From: Paragemmobacter ruber
GTDB taxonomy: Bacteria; Pseudomonadota; Alphaproteobacteria; Rhodobacterales; Rhodobacteraceae
Direction of reading: 5' to 3'
Length of the DNA: 55,903 nt
Assembly: GCF_009908315.1 (NCBI RefSeq)
Contig: NZ_JAAATW010000006.1
Location: 1 to 55,903, forward strand
Shown: in pieces, positions 8,776 to 19,516 of the stretch
How positions within the stretch are numbered: the first letter of the stretch is position 1
How the letters are laid out: each line of letters opens with the position of its first letter
The notes under the pieces: model-generated
Seen by the model: only the letters and a program-made list of their open reading frames with translations
Told to the model about the DNA's origin: nothing
Database searches by the model: none
Made by a program: the position numbers and the translations under genes

Positions 8776-9941
8776 GCCGTCCCCTCCCGGATCGAACCCG
8801 CCACCGGATAGCCCGCCAGATGACGCGCCCGGATGATCAGCACCCAAAGGATGACCGCGCCCACCTGATGGGTGATCGCCACATGCACATGCGCCGCCGT
8901 CAGCACCGCCGCGATCCCCAGCACCATCTGCGCCACCATCATCGCCATCACGCCATGGAAGGCAGCCCGCGTCGCCGCATGGGCCGACTTGCGCCCCCGC
9001 AGCCAGACGACAATGGCAAAGGCGAACAGAAGATAGCCGCTCATCCGGTGCATGAACTGCACAAGCCCCGGATTTTCAAAGAAGGCATGCCAGATGGGCA
9101 GGCTGCCCCCCTGCCCGTCCGGCACATAGAAGGCATCCGCCGGGAAGAACTGCCCGTTCATCAGGGGCCAGGTCGGAAAGCCCCGCCCGGCATCAATCCC
9201 GGCCACCAGCGCCCCCAGCAGGATCTGCAGAAAGGCGAAATGCATCAGGCCCGTGGACAGCGAAAACAGCTTCGCCTCCCGCCCCCGCCGCGCCTGCATC
9301 AACGCGGCCTCTGACCGCCCCAGCAGAAAGACATACCACGCGATCAGCCCAAGGATCACGAAAGCCAGCCCCAGATGCGTGGCCAGGCGGTACGAGGCCA
9401 CATCCAGCATCGTCCCCGTCAGGCCCGATGACACCATCCACCAACCGATGGCCCCCTGCAGCCCGCCCAGCGCCCCAAGGCCAAGCAGCCGCCCGGTCCA
9501 GCCTGCCGGGATCTGCCGCGCCACCAGAAACCACAGGAACCCCACCGCCCAGACCAGCCCGATCACCCGGCCAAGCTGCCGATGCCCCCATTCCCACCAA
9601 TAGATGACCTTGAATTCCTCAAGGCTCATCCCCTTGTTCTGCAACTGATATTCCGGGATGACGCGGTATTTCTCGAACTCCGCCTCCCAGGTCGCCTGAT
9701 CCAGCGGCGGGATCGCCCCCGTCACCGGCCGCCATTCGGTGATCGACAGACCCGCATCCGTCAGCCGCGTCATGCCGCCCACGGCGATCATCGTGGCGAC
9801 CAGCAGGAACAGCGCCACCAGCCACAGCCGGATTCCCCGCCGCGCCCCTTGCGCCCGGGCCGCGATCATGCCCCCCTGCGGCGGCGGGGCGGATGCCACC
9901 CCCTGCCCCACCTCTTCAAAGATGCTGCGCTTGCCTGCCAT
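8772..9941 (-). CDS. ctaA: Heme A synthase (COX15/CtaA)
   Basis: This 389-aa integral membrane protein oxidises the heme O methyl group to a formyl group, giving heme A for aa3-type cytochrome oxidase. Eight transmembrane helices are apparent. Heme-ligating histidines are seen in WEWGHRQLGR, ATHLGLAF, FMHRMSGY and ITHQVGAV. The first helix is followed by GGMTRLTDAGLSITEWRPVTG, a hallmark of the COX15 family. The ATG at 9941 has GGGAG 8 nt upstream; an earlier in-frame start lacks support. It heads an operon with the M32 peptidase and MFS genes. Confidence 0.95.
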   Translation of the reverse strand: MAGKRSIFEEVGQGVASAPPPQGGMIAARAQGARRGIRLWLVALFLLVATMIAVGGMTRLTDAGLSITEWRPVTGAIPPLDQATWEAEFEKYRVIPEYQLQNKGMSLEEFKVIYWWEWGHRQLGRVIGLVWAVGFLWFLVARQIPAGWTGRLLGLGALGGLQGAIGWWMVSSGLTGTMLDVASYRLATHLGLAFVILGLIAWYVFLLGRSEAALMQARRGREAKLFSLSTGLMHFAFLQILLGALVAGIDAGRGFPTWPLMNGQFFPADAFYVPDGQGGSLPIWHAFFENPGLVQFMHRMSGYLLFAFAIVVWLRGRKSAHAATRAAFHGVMAMMVAQMVLGIAAVLTAAHVHVAITHQVGAVILWVLIIRARHLAGYPVAGSIREGTA

Positions 9942-10070
9942 GTCGCCGTCTCCCTCATTCGGCGCGGAGGGTATGCCCACCCCCCGCCCCCTTCAAGGGG
10001 CTGCGGCGAAGAGCGCCGGGCAGCACCCCCGCCTGCCCGCCGGATCCGCAGAAAGATTAGGTCCCTGCCG

Positions 10071-10117
10071 CTTCATCTTGGCGGAAATACCCCGGGGGTC
10101 CGGGGGCTGGCCCCCGG
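10071..10117. repeat. Intergenic repeat element, copy 2 (hairpin plus CCAAGATGAAG tail)
   Basis: Same architecture as the copy at 2292-2356: on the minus strand, 22 nt past the trmJ stop comes an 8-bp perfect stem (CCGGGGGC at 10100-10107 with 10110-10117), then GGGGTATTTCCGCCAAGATGAAG-like sequence ending at 10071. It is likely the trmJ terminator. Confidence 0.7.
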
Positions 10118-10139
10118 TCCGACGCCCGCCAGAGGCGCC

Positions 10140-10886
10140 TCACTCCCCCTGCTGGCGCAGCTTATAGGCAATCTGCCGCAGCATCCCGTGAAAGGTCTGC
10201 ACCTCGGCCCGCGTCAGCCCCAGCCGCGCGAACATGTTGCGCAGGTTCAGCTTCATATGCGCCACCTTGTCGGGCGGAAAGAAAAAGCCCGCCGCCTCCA
10301 GCCGTTCCTCGAAATGATCCGACAGCCGCTCCACCTCGGCCCGTGTGGCGAAATCGGTCCGCGCCAGCCCCATCACCTCCGGCGCGACCGTCTCGGTCTG
10401 CCGCCGCCATTCATACCCCAGAAGCAGCGCGCATTGCGCAAGGTTGAGCGAGGGGAAATCAGGGTTCACCGGCACAGTCACGATGGCATTGGCCGGCGCG
10501 ATATCCTCATTCTCCAGCCCTGCGCGTTCGGGGCCGAACAGCACGCCCACACGCTTGCCTTGCGCAACCATGGCCCGCGTCATCTCCATCGCGCGCTCGG
10601 GCGTGACCACGGGCTTGACCAGTTCCCGCCCCCGCGCGGTGGTCGCAAAGACAAAATCGCAATCCGCAATCGCCGTGGGGATGTCGGGGAATATCCCCGC
10701 GTGATCCAGCACCCGCCCCGCGCCCGACGCCATCGCCACCGCCTTGGGATTGGGCCAGCCGTCGCGCGGGTCCACGATCCGCATCCGCTCCAGCCCGAAA
10801 TTCAGCATGGCCCGCGCCGCCGCCCCGATATTCTCGCCCATCTGCGGGCGGACAAGGATGAAACAGGGCGGGATCGTCTCGGTCAC
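10140..10886 (-). CDS. trmJ: tRNA (cytidine/uridine-2'-O-)-methyltransferase TrmJ
   Basis: This 248-aa SPOUT-class enzyme methylates the 2'-OH of nucleotide 32 in the anticodon loop of tRNAs using AdoMet. The trefoil-knot motifs are visible: ENIGAAARAMLNFGL near the N-terminus, LFGPERAGLENED in the middle, and SLNLAQCALLLGYEW as the C-terminal knot. A helical tail with LNLRNMFARLGLT follows. I place the start at a GTG (10886), since GGAAGGAGTGCGCCC lies directly upstream and the resulting length is typical of TrmJ; the frame remains open upstream. It is divergent from the ThiE-like gene. Confidence 0.9.
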   Translation of the reverse strand: MTETIPPCFILVRPQMGENIGAAARAMLNFGLERMRIVDPRDGWPNPKAVAMASGAGRVLDHAGIFPDIPTAIADCDFVFATTARGRELVKPVVTPERAMEMTRAMVAQGKRVGVLFGPERAGLENEDIAPANAIVTVPVNPDFPSLNLAQCALLLGYEWRRQTETVAPEVMGLARTDFATRAEVERLSDHFEERLEAAGFFFPPDKVAHMKLNLRNMFARLGLTRAEVQTFHGMLRQIAYKLRQQGE

Positions 10887-11012
10887 GGGCGCACTCCTTC
10901 CGGGTTGTCCCGCGCCAGATACGCGCCCCTGCCCCACCGGACAAGCCCACCCCACCCTCGCCTTCCCCACAAAACTGCGCTATTGCCGCCCAAACCCCTG
11001 CCGGAGCGCCCG

Positions 11013-11630
11013 ATGGCCGACCAAGACCGCCCGCAAATCTACCTGATCACGCCCCCCGAACTGGACCTCGACACCTTCCCCGACCAGCTCGCCGCCGTGC
11101 TGGACAGCGCCGAGATCGCCTGCCTGCGCCTGTCCCTCGCAACGCGGGACGAAGACCGCATCCTGCGCGCCGCCGATGCCATCCGCCACACCGCGCACCA
11201 GCGCGACGTCGCCGTGGTGATCGAACGCCATGTGCTCATGGTCGAGCGGCTGGGTCTCGACGGCGTGCACCTCACCGATGGCGCGCGCTCCGTCCGCAAG
11301 GTCCGGAAGGACCTGCCCGATGCCATCATAGGCGCCCATTGCGGCACCACCCGGCACGAAGGGATGACGGCAGGCGAAAACGGGGCCGATTACATCTGCT
11401 TCGGCCCCATCGGGGCCACCCCCTTGGGCGACGGGTCCCGCGCCGACTGGGACCTGTTCGAATGGTGGTCCGAGGTGATCGAGGTGCCCGTCGTCGCCGA
11501 AGGCGCGCTGACGGCGGAACTCGTTGAAAAATTCGGCCCCGTCACCGATTTCTTCGCCCTGGGTGAAGAAATCTGGTCCAAGCCCGACCCCGCCACAGCC
11601 CTCAAGGCGCTGCTTGCCCCCTTGGGTTGA
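11013..11630 (+). CDS. Thiamine-phosphate synthase-like TIM-barrel protein
   Basis: This 205-aa protein has the ThiE/TenI barrel layout: IYLITPPELDLD, RDVAVVIERHVLMVERLGLDGVHLTDG, GAHCGTTRHEGMTAGENGADYICFGPIG and VVAEGALTAELVEKF. Compared with active ThiE, several catalytic features are altered. The QLRxK strand reads CLRLSL, the NDR/ND metal region reads IERHV, and the FPTxTK loop reads IGATPLGDG. It may be a divergent ThiE, a TenI-like paralogue, or an enzyme with another phosphate substrate. The ATG at 11013 follows CCGGAGCGCCCG. It ends at a perfect 28-bp palindrome that separates it from convergent olsA. Confidence 0.7.
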   Translation: MADQDRPQIYLITPPELDLDTFPDQLAAVLDSAEIACLRLSLATRDEDRILRAADAIRHTAHQRDVAVVIERHVLMVERLGLDGVHLTDGARSVRKVRKDLPDAIIGAHCGTTRHEGMTAGENGADYICFGPIGATPLGDGSRADWDLFEWWSEVIEVPVVAEGALTAELVEKFGPVTDFFALGEEIWSKPDPATALKALLAPLG

Positions 11631-11637
11631 CGCCCCC

Positions 11638-11665
11638 GTAGGATGGGCAATATTGCCCATCCTAC
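11638..11665. repeat. Perfect 28-bp palindrome (REP-like), bidirectional terminator candidate
   Basis: The half-site GTAGGATGGGCAAT is followed directly by its exact reverse complement. It lies 7 nt after the ThiE-like stop and 3 nt before the convergent olsA stop. The GTAGGATGGGC...GCCCATCCTAC core resembles widespread proteobacterial REP-type palindromes. With its position between convergent genes it could terminate both transcripts or stabilise their 3' ends. Confidence 0.75.
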
Positions 11666-11668
11666 CCG

Positions 11669-12463
11669 CTACAGCCGCCCCTCCAGCCCCTTGCGCACCT
11701 CCGCCTCGCAATGCGCAGCCAGCGCCTTGCGATCCGGGAAGGCATCCACCGGCACTGGCTCATGGAAGACCACCTCCACCCAGCCCTGCCGCTTCTCGGC
11801 CAGCACCATGATCAGGTGTTCGGCAAATTCCATATCGCCCCACCAGCCGTAGAAACGCGCATCCCGCCCCTCGGGCGCACGGTAGGCGATGGTCACCGGC
11901 TGGATCCACATCACCTCCTCCAACCCATGCGACCAGAAGGCCGCAAAGAGCGTGGATTTGAACGGCAGCACACGGATCGCATCCGTGCTGGTGCCTTCGG
12001 GAAAGAACATCAGGTGATGCCCCGCCCGCAGCCGTGCCTCGAACACCTGCTGCTGCCGCTTCGCCTCGCTCCCCTTGCGGGCGATGAACACCGTGCCCGT
12101 CGCCCGCGCCAGCCAGCCGATGGCGGCCCAGCGCTCCACCTCCGACTTGGCCACGAAATACCCCCGCTGCGCCGCATTCAGCGCAAAGATATCCAGCCAT
12201 GACGCATGGTTGGCCACCACAGCGCCCCGCTGCCGCATCACCTGCCCCCGCACGACCAGCGGCATCCGCAGGATGACAAAGGCCATCCGGCACACGAATT
12301 GCGTGATCCACGGCGTCCATGGCCGTTGCATCCCGAACAGGGGCCGCTCCACCACCCGCAGCAGCAGCAGCAGGACAAGACAGCCATAGGTCACACCGCC
12401 CAGGATCATCCCGCGCCAGACCACCCGCAACCATCCCGCCACCGTGATCCGCGGCATCGCCAT
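11669..12463 (-). CDS. olsA: Lyso-ornithine lipid / 1-acylglycerol-3-phosphate acyltransferase (OlsA/PlsC family)
   Basis: This 264-aa membrane-associated acyltransferase carries the catalytic HX4D motif in NHASWLD and the acceptor motif FPEGTST. An N-terminal hydrophobic helix (residues about 18-36) anchors it to the inner membrane. The immediately upstream gene is olsB, so the likely role is O-acylation of lyso-ornithine lipid to give ornithine lipid; a general PlsC (lysophosphatidate acyltransferase) role is the alternative. The start is uncertain: the ATG at 12463 has no good ribosome binding site, and a TTG at 12500 would overlap the olsB stop (TTGA), giving coupled translation and 12 more residues. 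Confidence 0.75.
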   Translation of the reverse strand: MAMPRITVAGWLRVVWRGMILGGVTYGCLVLLLLLRVVERPLFGMQRPWTPWITQFVCRMAFVILRMPLVVRGQVMRQRGAVVANHASWLDIFALNAAQRGYFVAKSEVERWAAIGWLARATGTVFIARKGSEAKRQQQVFEARLRAGHHLMFFPEGTSTDAIRVLPFKSTLFAAFWSHGLEEVMWIQPVTIAYRAPEGRDARFYGWWGDMEFAEHLIMVLAEKRQGWVEVVFHEPVPVDAFPDRKALAAHCEAEVRKGLEGRL

Positions 12464-12495
12464 CCGGCTGTCGCGCCAGTCCTGCGGCCCCTCGG

Positions 12496-13272
12496 TCAAG
12501 CCCGGCCCCGCGTGTAATAGCCGCGATGCCGCTCGCTCATGCGGGCGGTGTCCATCACCAGACAGACATCCGTCGTGTTGAAGGCCCGGTCGATGAAGGC
12601 CCCCTCGCCCACGAACCCGCCCAGCCGCAGATAGGCCTTGATCAGCGCGGGCGTCGCCGCCATCGCGGCCCTGCGATCCAGCGCCTCGGGCGGTTGCAGG
12701 TCCATCCGTTGAAACCCCGGCGCCCGCGCCCGCACCCGCAGCGCGGGCGGCGCCAGATGGTGATGATGCAAGTAGGCCAGCGACGGCGTCAGCCGCCCCA
12801 CATCCGTGCCGTGAAAGCTGGCCACCCCGAACAGGATCTCGATCCCCCGCTCCAGCACATAATCGGCCAGCGCGTTCCACAGATGGAACATCGCCGTCCC
12901 CCCGCGGTGATCACGATGCACGCAGGACCGGCCCAGTTCCAGAAGCTTGCGCCCGCTGGCCCGCAGCGGACCAAGGTCATACTCCCCTTCGGAATAAAAC
13001 CGCCCCTCCGGCCCCAGCCGATCTGACGGCAGCAGGCGATAGACCCCCACCACATCCTCCAGCAGGGCCGGATCGCGCCGCGTGTCGATCAGCAGCAGAT
13101 GATCGAAGATGTCGTCGAACCCGTCCCGCTCCAGCCGCGCCGCATGGTCCACCAGCGGCCCGTCCGCGCCCAGTTCTTCGACAAAGACCGAATAGCGCAG
13201 CCGCTGCGCCGCCCGCAGGTCCCGCGCATCCCGCGCCAGACGCAAAGTGAAGACGGTCTCCTCGGCGATCAT
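12496..13272 (-). CDS. olsB: L-ornithine N-alpha-acyltransferase OlsB
   Basis: This 258-aa GNAT-fold protein resembles OlsB, which transfers a 3-hydroxyacyl chain from acyl carrier protein to ornithine, the first step in making phosphorus-free ornithine lipids. Characteristic segments are AQRLRYSVFVEELGADG near the N-terminus, LELGRSCVHRDHRGGTAMFHLWNALADY (acyl-donor site) in the centre, and GVASFHGTDVGRLTPSLAYL. The partner acyltransferase gene follows within 32 nt. The ATG at 13272 is preceded by GGAGGGG at somewhat long spacing; a GTG eight codons upstream is possible. Confidence 0.88.
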   Translation of the reverse strand: MIAEETVFTLRLARDARDLRAAQRLRYSVFVEELGADGPLVDHAARLERDGFDDIFDHLLLIDTRRDPALLEDVVGVYRLLPSDRLGPEGRFYSEGEYDLGPLRASGRKLLELGRSCVHRDHRGGTAMFHLWNALADYVLERGIEILFGVASFHGTDVGRLTPSLAYLHHHHLAPPALRVRARAPGFQRMDLQPPEALDRRAAMAATPALIKAYLRLGGFVGEGAFIDRAFNTTDVCLVMDTARMSERHRGYYTRGRA

Positions 13273-13414
13273 GTGGCCCGTCCGCCCCTCCGGCACAACA
13301 CCTGCCCCCCGGCCCATCTATGCTGCGCCCGGCCCTTATGCAACAGCGGCACAGGCCGGCCCCAAATCATCAACCAAGGGTTGCAATCCATGCGCAACGC
13401 CCCATCATCCCCGA

Positions 13415-13603
13415 TCAAGCCCCTCCGTCAGAGGCATCAAAGACCAGACGCAGGTCAACCTGCCTGCCATCAATCACCACCTTGCCCCGATGTTCGAAAT
13501 TCACCGTGATCCGCCCCCCGATGTTCGACTGCACCTGTCCCAGTCCCCAGTCCGGCTCCTGGGGGTGTCGCACCAGCATGCCCGGCTCCAGCAATGAGTT
13601 CAT
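13415..13603 (-). CDS. DUF3553 small protein
   Basis: This 62-aa protein is one small beta-barrel-like domain of the DUF3553 family, with EPGMLVRHPQEPDWGLGQVQS and GGRITVNFEHRGKVVID as the recognisable segments. The WGLGQVQ...VNFEHRGK arrangement recalls nucleic-acid-associated Tudor/CarD-like folds at the C-terminus of some helicases, but the function of the free-standing form is unknown. It is divergent (32 bp) from chpT. The ATG at 13603 follows GGAGAGACGG. Confidence 0.8.
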   Translation of the reverse strand: MNSLLEPGMLVRHPQEPDWGLGQVQSNIGGRITVNFEHRGKVVIDGRQVDLRLVFDASDGGA

Positions 13604-13635
13604 CCGTCTCTCCTTACCCAGTATCGGAGCATTCC

Positions 13636-14238
13636 ATGCCCGCCCAGCCCGACCTTTCCGCCCTGCTCGGCTCGCGCCTCTGCCATGATCTTATCGGCCC
13701 GATCGGGGCCATCGGCAACGGGGTGGAACTGCTTCTGCTGTCCGGCACCGGGCGCAGCGACGAGGTGGCGCTGATTTCCGAAAGCGTGGCGGCGCTGAAT
13801 GCGCGCATCCGTTTCTTCCGCGTGGCCTATGGGATCGCGCGCCCCGATCAGACCCTGCCCCGGGGCGAGGTGCTGGATATCCTGTCCAATCTCTTTCCTT
13901 CGGGGCGCATCACGGTGCTGTGGGACAGCGCGGCCGATCTGCCGCGGGGCGAGGTGAAGGCGGCCTTTCTGCTGCTGCTGTGCGCCGAACAGGCCCTGCG
14001 CAGCGGCGGCCGCATCGTGGTGGCGCAGAACAAGGCCGGATGGTCCATCGACCTTGCCTCGCCGCGCCTGCGCCATGACCCGCGCCTCTGGGCACAGATC
14101 GACGCCACGGCCCACCCCGCCGATGCGGCGATCGATCCCTCGGAAGTGCAGTTTCCCCTTGCCGGTCAGGCCTTGGCCCGGATCGCACGGCGGCCACGGA
14201 TCACGGTGACGCCCGAAACGATCTGCATCAGCTTCTGA
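13636..14238 (+). CDS. chpT: Histidine phosphotransferase ChpT
   Basis: This 200-aa protein matches ChpT, the dimeric phosphotransferase that relays phosphate from hybrid kinase CckA to the master regulator CtrA and to CpdR in alphaproteobacteria. The phosphorylatable histidine is His17 in [22 protein letters not shown] (split here as [13 protein letters not shown]). A pseudo-HATPase domain without ATP-binding motifs follows. In Rhodobacterales the CckA-ChpT-CtrA relay governs motility and gene transfer agent expression, which agrees with the chemotaxis cluster elsewhere in the window. GGAG lies 7 nt before the ATG. Its 3' end overlaps the convergent proA by 11 nt. Confidence 0.88.
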   Translation: MPAQPDLSALLGSRLCHDLIGPIGAIGNGVELLLLSGTGRSDEVALISESVAALNARIRFFRVAYGIARPDQTLPRGEVLDILSNLFPSGRITVLWDSAADLPRGEVKAAFLLLLCAEQALRSGGRIVVAQNKAGWSIDLASPRLRHDPRLWAQIDATAHPADAAIDPSEVQFPLAGQALARIARRPRITVTPETICISF

Positions 14239-15499
14239 TCGTGCCGTCACCGGTGACCAGATACTTGAAGCTCGTCAACTGCTCTGCCCCCACCGGCCCG
14301 CGCGCGTGCATCTTGCCTGTGGCGATGCCGATCTCGGCCCCCATCCCGAACTCGCCCCCGTCGGCAAATTGCGTGCTGGCATTGCGCATCAGGATCGCGC
14401 TGTCCAGCCGCTGAAAGAACCGCGCGGCGGTGGCATCGTTCTCCGTCAGGATGCATTCGGTATGCTGGCTGCCATAACGGCGGATGTGGTCGATCGCGCC
14501 GTCCACGCCCTCCACGATCCGCGCCGCGATGATCATGTCGAGGAATTCGCAGCCGAAATCCTCAGGGCGCGCCGGAACCGTGCCGGGGATCGTCAGCAGA
14601 TCGCCCTCGGCCCGTACCTCGACCCCGCGCGCCACGAGGTCCGCCACCAGCACGCCCCCGTGCCGGTCCCAGAAAGCCCGGTCGATCAGCAGACATTCCG
14701 CCGCCCCGCAGATCCCCGTGCGCCGCGTCTTGGCGTTGATGACCACGCGCCGCGCCTTTTCCAGATCCGCGTCGCCATCGGCATAGACGTGGCAGATCCC
14801 TTCCAGATGGGCAAAGACCGGCACCCGCGCCTCGCGCTGGACCAGCCCCACCAGCCCCTTGCCCCCGCGCGGCACGATCACGTCAATCCACTCTACCGCC
14901 CGCAGCATGGCCTCCACCATGTCCCGGTCCCGCGTCGGCACCAGCTGGATCGCCGCCTCGGGCAACCCCGCCGCGCGCAACCCCTCGACCAGACAGGCAT
15001 GGATCGCGGCCGAGGAATGAAAGCTTTCCGATCCCCCCCGCAGGATCACTGCATTCCCCGCCTTCAGGCACAGGGCGCCCGCATCCGCCGTCACATTGGG
15101 ACGGCTTTCATAGATCACGCCCACCACGCCCAACGGCGTGCGCACCCGCTGGATATGCAGCCCCGTGGGCCGATCCCATTCGGCCATCACCTCGCCCACC
15201 GGATCCTTCTGCGCGGCTACGGCCCGCAAGCCTGCGACGATCCCGCCGATCCGCCCCTCGTCCAGCCGCAGACGATCCATCATCGCGGGCGACAGTCCCT
15301 TCGCCTCGCCAAAGGCCATGTCCTGCGCGTTGGCGGCAAGGATCGCCTCCCGCCGCGCCCATACCGCATCCGCCGCCTCCTCCAGCGCCGCATGTTTGCG
15401 TTCGGCCGGCGCATAGGCCAGTTCCGCCGCCGCCGCCCGCGCGGCCGCCCCGATCCGGCCCATCATGCCGACCGCGTCTTCCTGTGCCCCGTCTGCCAT
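14228..15499 (-). CDS. proA: Gamma-glutamyl phosphate reductase
   Basis: This 423-aa NADPH-dependent enzyme reduces gamma-glutamyl phosphate to glutamate semialdehyde, step two of proline synthesis. The catalytic cysteine is Cys264 in [11 protein letters not shown]. Other family segments are [33 protein letters not shown] and IPRGGKGLV-type [13 protein letters not shown]. The ATG at 15499 follows GGAAGG at good spacing, and the length is normal for ProA. It is last in the obgE-proB-ABM-proA unit, 64 bp behind the ABM gene. Confidence 0.96.
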   Translation of the reverse strand: MADGAQEDAVGMMGRIGAAARAAAAELAYAPAERKHAALEEAADAVWARREAILAANAQDMAFGEAKGLSPAMMDRLRLDEGRIGGIVAGLRAVAAQKDPVGEVMAEWDRPTGLHIQRVRTPLGVVGVIYESRPNVTADAGALCLKAGNAVILRGGSESFHSSAAIHACLVEGLRAAGLPEAAIQLVPTRDRDMVEAMLRAVEWIDVIVPRGGKGLVGLVQREARVPVFAHLEGICHVYADGDADLEKARRVVINAKTRRTGICGAAECLLIDRAFWDRHGGVLVADLVARGVEVRAEGDLLTIPGTVPARPEDFGCEFLDMIIAARIVEGVDGAIDHIRRYGSQHTECILTENDATAARFFQRLDSAILMRNASTQFADGGEFGMGAEIGIATGKMHARGPVGAEQLTSFKYLVTGDGTIRS

Positions 15500-15563
15500 C
15501 TGCCCAACCTTCCGTTCGTTCCCACCCCGCATCGCGGGGTTGTCCGGCATCCAAATGAACCGT

Positions 15564-16088
15564 CTACAGCGCGGGCGCTTCGGCCCGATCCGTCATGGAA
15601 TAATCGCGCGTCACCGAAAAGATGCGCACCTCTTCGGCCCCATCCGCCCGCGCCGCCGCCGCCATCTCCAGCGCGGCGGACCCGTCCGCGACCTCGCCCA
15701 GGGTCAGGAACCAACCCGGCCGGGTCACGCTTTCATGGGCCCGCCCCGGCCCGGCCGCCGCCGCGCCATAGGCCGCCACGACAAACCGCCCCACCCCATC
15801 AGGCTGCACCTCCGGCCCCACACGGATGCGGTAGCGTTCGAAATGCACCGTCCGCCCCGCCGCCTGGCTGGCGCGATGCGCACCCTCGCAGCGCCAGGCC
15901 CGGATCGCATCCTCACCCTGCCAATGCTGATGCGACAGGATGGCGTCCGGCTGATCGAGCGGCCGGAACCGCTCCAGATACAAAAGCCCCGGATGCGCGC
16001 CGAGCAAGGGGCGCAAACGATCCACATGGGCAAAGTACTGCGGCATGTGACCCGGCTTCGGCTGCATGTCGAAGAACAGCGCATGCAT
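15564..16088 (-). CDS. Antibiotic biosynthesis monooxygenase (ABM)-like domain protein
   Basis: This 174-aa protein looks like a ferredoxin-like alpha/beta-barrel of the ABM superfamily, possibly as a tandem pair. The first half has [30 protein letters not shown] and [15 protein letters not shown]; the second half has [10 protein letters not shown] and [12 protein letters not shown]. In ABM proteins such barrels bind heme or small aromatic or quinone compounds, often without cofactor. It starts one base after the proB stop (TGAGATG), so it is almost certainly co-translated with proB, yet no proline-related role is known. The function is unassigned. Confidence 0.7.
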   Translation of the reverse strand: MHALFFDMQPKPGHMPQYFAHVDRLRPLLGAHPGLLYLERFRPLDQPDAILSHQHWQGEDAIRAWRCEGAHRASQAAGRTVHFERYRIRVGPEVQPDGVGRFVVAAYGAAAAGPGRAHESVTRPGWFLTLGEVADGSAALEMAAAARADGAEEVRIFSVTRDYSMTDRAEAPAL

Positions 16089-16089
16089 C

Positions 16090-18245
<2,156 letters not shown>

Positions 18246-18326
18246 TCATCAGGGGCGCCCGTGGCGACATTGCCCCAAGGCGATAGTGGACAATGCCCAA
18301 AGGCTCAAGCCTTCCCTCGGCAGGCC

Positions 18327-18420
18327 CCTTCATCTTGGCCCAAATACCCAAACCCGCCCACCGCAAACGCAGCGGCCGCGTTTCGGGAACCGGGGGGTGC
18401 GGGGGGCCGGACGGCCCCCC
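18327..18420. repeat. Intergenic repeat element, copy 3 (hairpin plus CCAAGATGAAG tail)
   Basis: Minus strand, 9 nt after the GNAT stop: an 8-bp perfect stem (18401-18408 with 18413-18420), then a 60-nt spacer, then GGGTATTTGGGCCAAGATGAAGG ending at 18327. Its layout matches the copies at 2292 and 10071, with a longer spacer between hairpin and tail. It is probably the GNAT gene terminator. Confidence 0.65.
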
Positions 18421-18429
18421 GCCACGCCC

Positions 18430-18990
18430 TCAATCCAGCTTGCGGATATAAGTCCAGGTCGGCACGCGGGCATTGCGCGCCACCGAGAATGTCTCTGCAT
18501 CGCCCAGATACTGGAAGCCCGCATTGGTCAGCACCCGCGCCGAACCGGGATTGTCCTGGAACACTTCGGCAAAGATCGTGCGGTTCTTCTGCGGATTGGC
18601 CGCGATCAGCGCGCGCAGCGCCTCGGATGCGAAGCCCGTATTCCAGAAGGCAGGCGCCACCCAATAGCCGATTTCCGACTGGCCGCGATCCCATTTCGTC
18701 TCGTCCATCCGCTTCAGGCTGATCACGCCCAGCACCTCGGCCAGACCGGAGGCCGCGCCATCCATCACCCAGACATCCTCATCCCCGCCCACCTGCATGG
18801 CACGGGTGACAAAGGCCTCTGCCGCGCCCGGGGGCAGTGGATGCGGGATCGACCGCGTCGCCTCGGCCACGCGCCGATCGCCGGCATAGAGCGCGAACAG
18901 CCCGGCATCCGACCGGCGCACCGGGCGCAGGATGAACCGTCCGGCCGCGATGGCACCCTCGGGCAGAGCGGCAATCTTGTCGAGCATCAT
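18430..18990 (-). CDS. GNAT family N-acetyltransferase (RimJ/RimL-like)
   Basis: This 186-aa protein is a GNAT acetyltransferase of the RimJ/RimL type, which acetylates N-terminal or small-molecule amines with acetyl-CoA. It shows GRFILRPVRRSDAGLFALYA (strand and helix 1), SEIGYWVAPAFWNTGFASEALRALIA (acetyl-CoA binding region) and VFQDNPGSARVLTNAGFQYLG (typical N-x-x-S-x-x-V-L-x-x-x-G-F). The ATG at 18990 follows AGGAGGGAAGCC. It lies between rpmA and obgE on the same strand, as in many Rhodobacterales. The substrate is unknown. Confidence 0.88.
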   Translation of the reverse strand: MMLDKIAALPEGAIAAGRFILRPVRRSDAGLFALYAGDRRVAEATRSIPHPLPPGAAEAFVTRAMQVGGDEDVWVMDGAASGLAEVLGVISLKRMDETKWDRGQSEIGYWVAPAFWNTGFASEALRALIAANPQKNRTIFAEVFQDNPGSARVLTNAGFQYLGDAETFSVARNARVPTWTYIRKLD

Positions 18991-19177
18991 GGCTTCCCTC
19001 CTGCTGAAGCGCATGTCGGGGGTACAATAGCCCCCTTCAAGTGGTTACGGCACGAAGCGCGGTGAAATGAGCCCGCACTCCGGCTTTTTTGCGACCGGCC
19101 CCACGGGATCCTCTCCCCTAGGCCGCGGCGCAGGCTCCTCTCCCGCGCCACCCCGGCGCCGGGCCGGAAAATGACTT

Positions 19178-19225
19178 GGGGGACCGGCCTGTCAGCCGAT
19201 CCCCCGTTTACAATCCGATTGTAAA
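19178..19225 (-). terminator. rpmA terminator hairpin plus adjacent inverted repeat
   Basis: An 11-bp stem (19178-19188 with 19195-19205, one T-G wobble, 6-nt loop) lies about 29 nt past the rpmA stop. Directly next to it, 19207-19225 is a second perfect inverted repeat, TTTACAATC-C-GATTGTAAA. The first hairpin is the likely terminator of rplU-rpmA. The AT-rich second one could assist it or act as an RNA processing or binding site. Confidence 0.6.
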
Positions 19226-19233
19226 GGTTCGGC

Positions 19234-19503
19234 TTACTCGGCTGCCTCCGCGACCGGGAGAACCGAAATGAAGGTGCGGCCTTTCAGGCCCTTCTTGAAG
19301 GTCACCTTGCCCTCAGTCACAGCAAAGATCGTGTGATCGGTGCCCATGCCGACGCCCTGACCCGGGAAGTAGGTCGTGCCGCGCTGGCGCACGATGATGT
19401 TGCCCGGGATGGCGGTCTGGCCGCCATAGAGCTTCACGCCGAGACGGCGACCGGCGCTGTCGCGACCGTTGCGGGACGAACCGCCTGCCTTTTTATGTGC
19501 CAT
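19234..19503 (-). CDS. rpmA: 50S ribosomal protein L27
   Basis: This 89-aa protein is L27, at the peptidyl transferase centre. It starts [20 protein letters not shown], the universal N-terminus that reaches the tRNA CCA ends, and continues [22 protein letters not shown]. There is no cleavable N-terminal extension as in Firmicutes. It follows rplU by 13 bp in the usual order. Confidence 0.98.
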   Translation of the reverse strand: MAHKKAGGSSRNGRDSAGRRLGVKLYGGQTAIPGNIIVRQRGTTYFPGQGVGMGTDHTIFAVTEGKVTFKKGLKGRTFISVLPVAEAAE

Positions 19504-19516
19504 GGGGTTTTACTCC

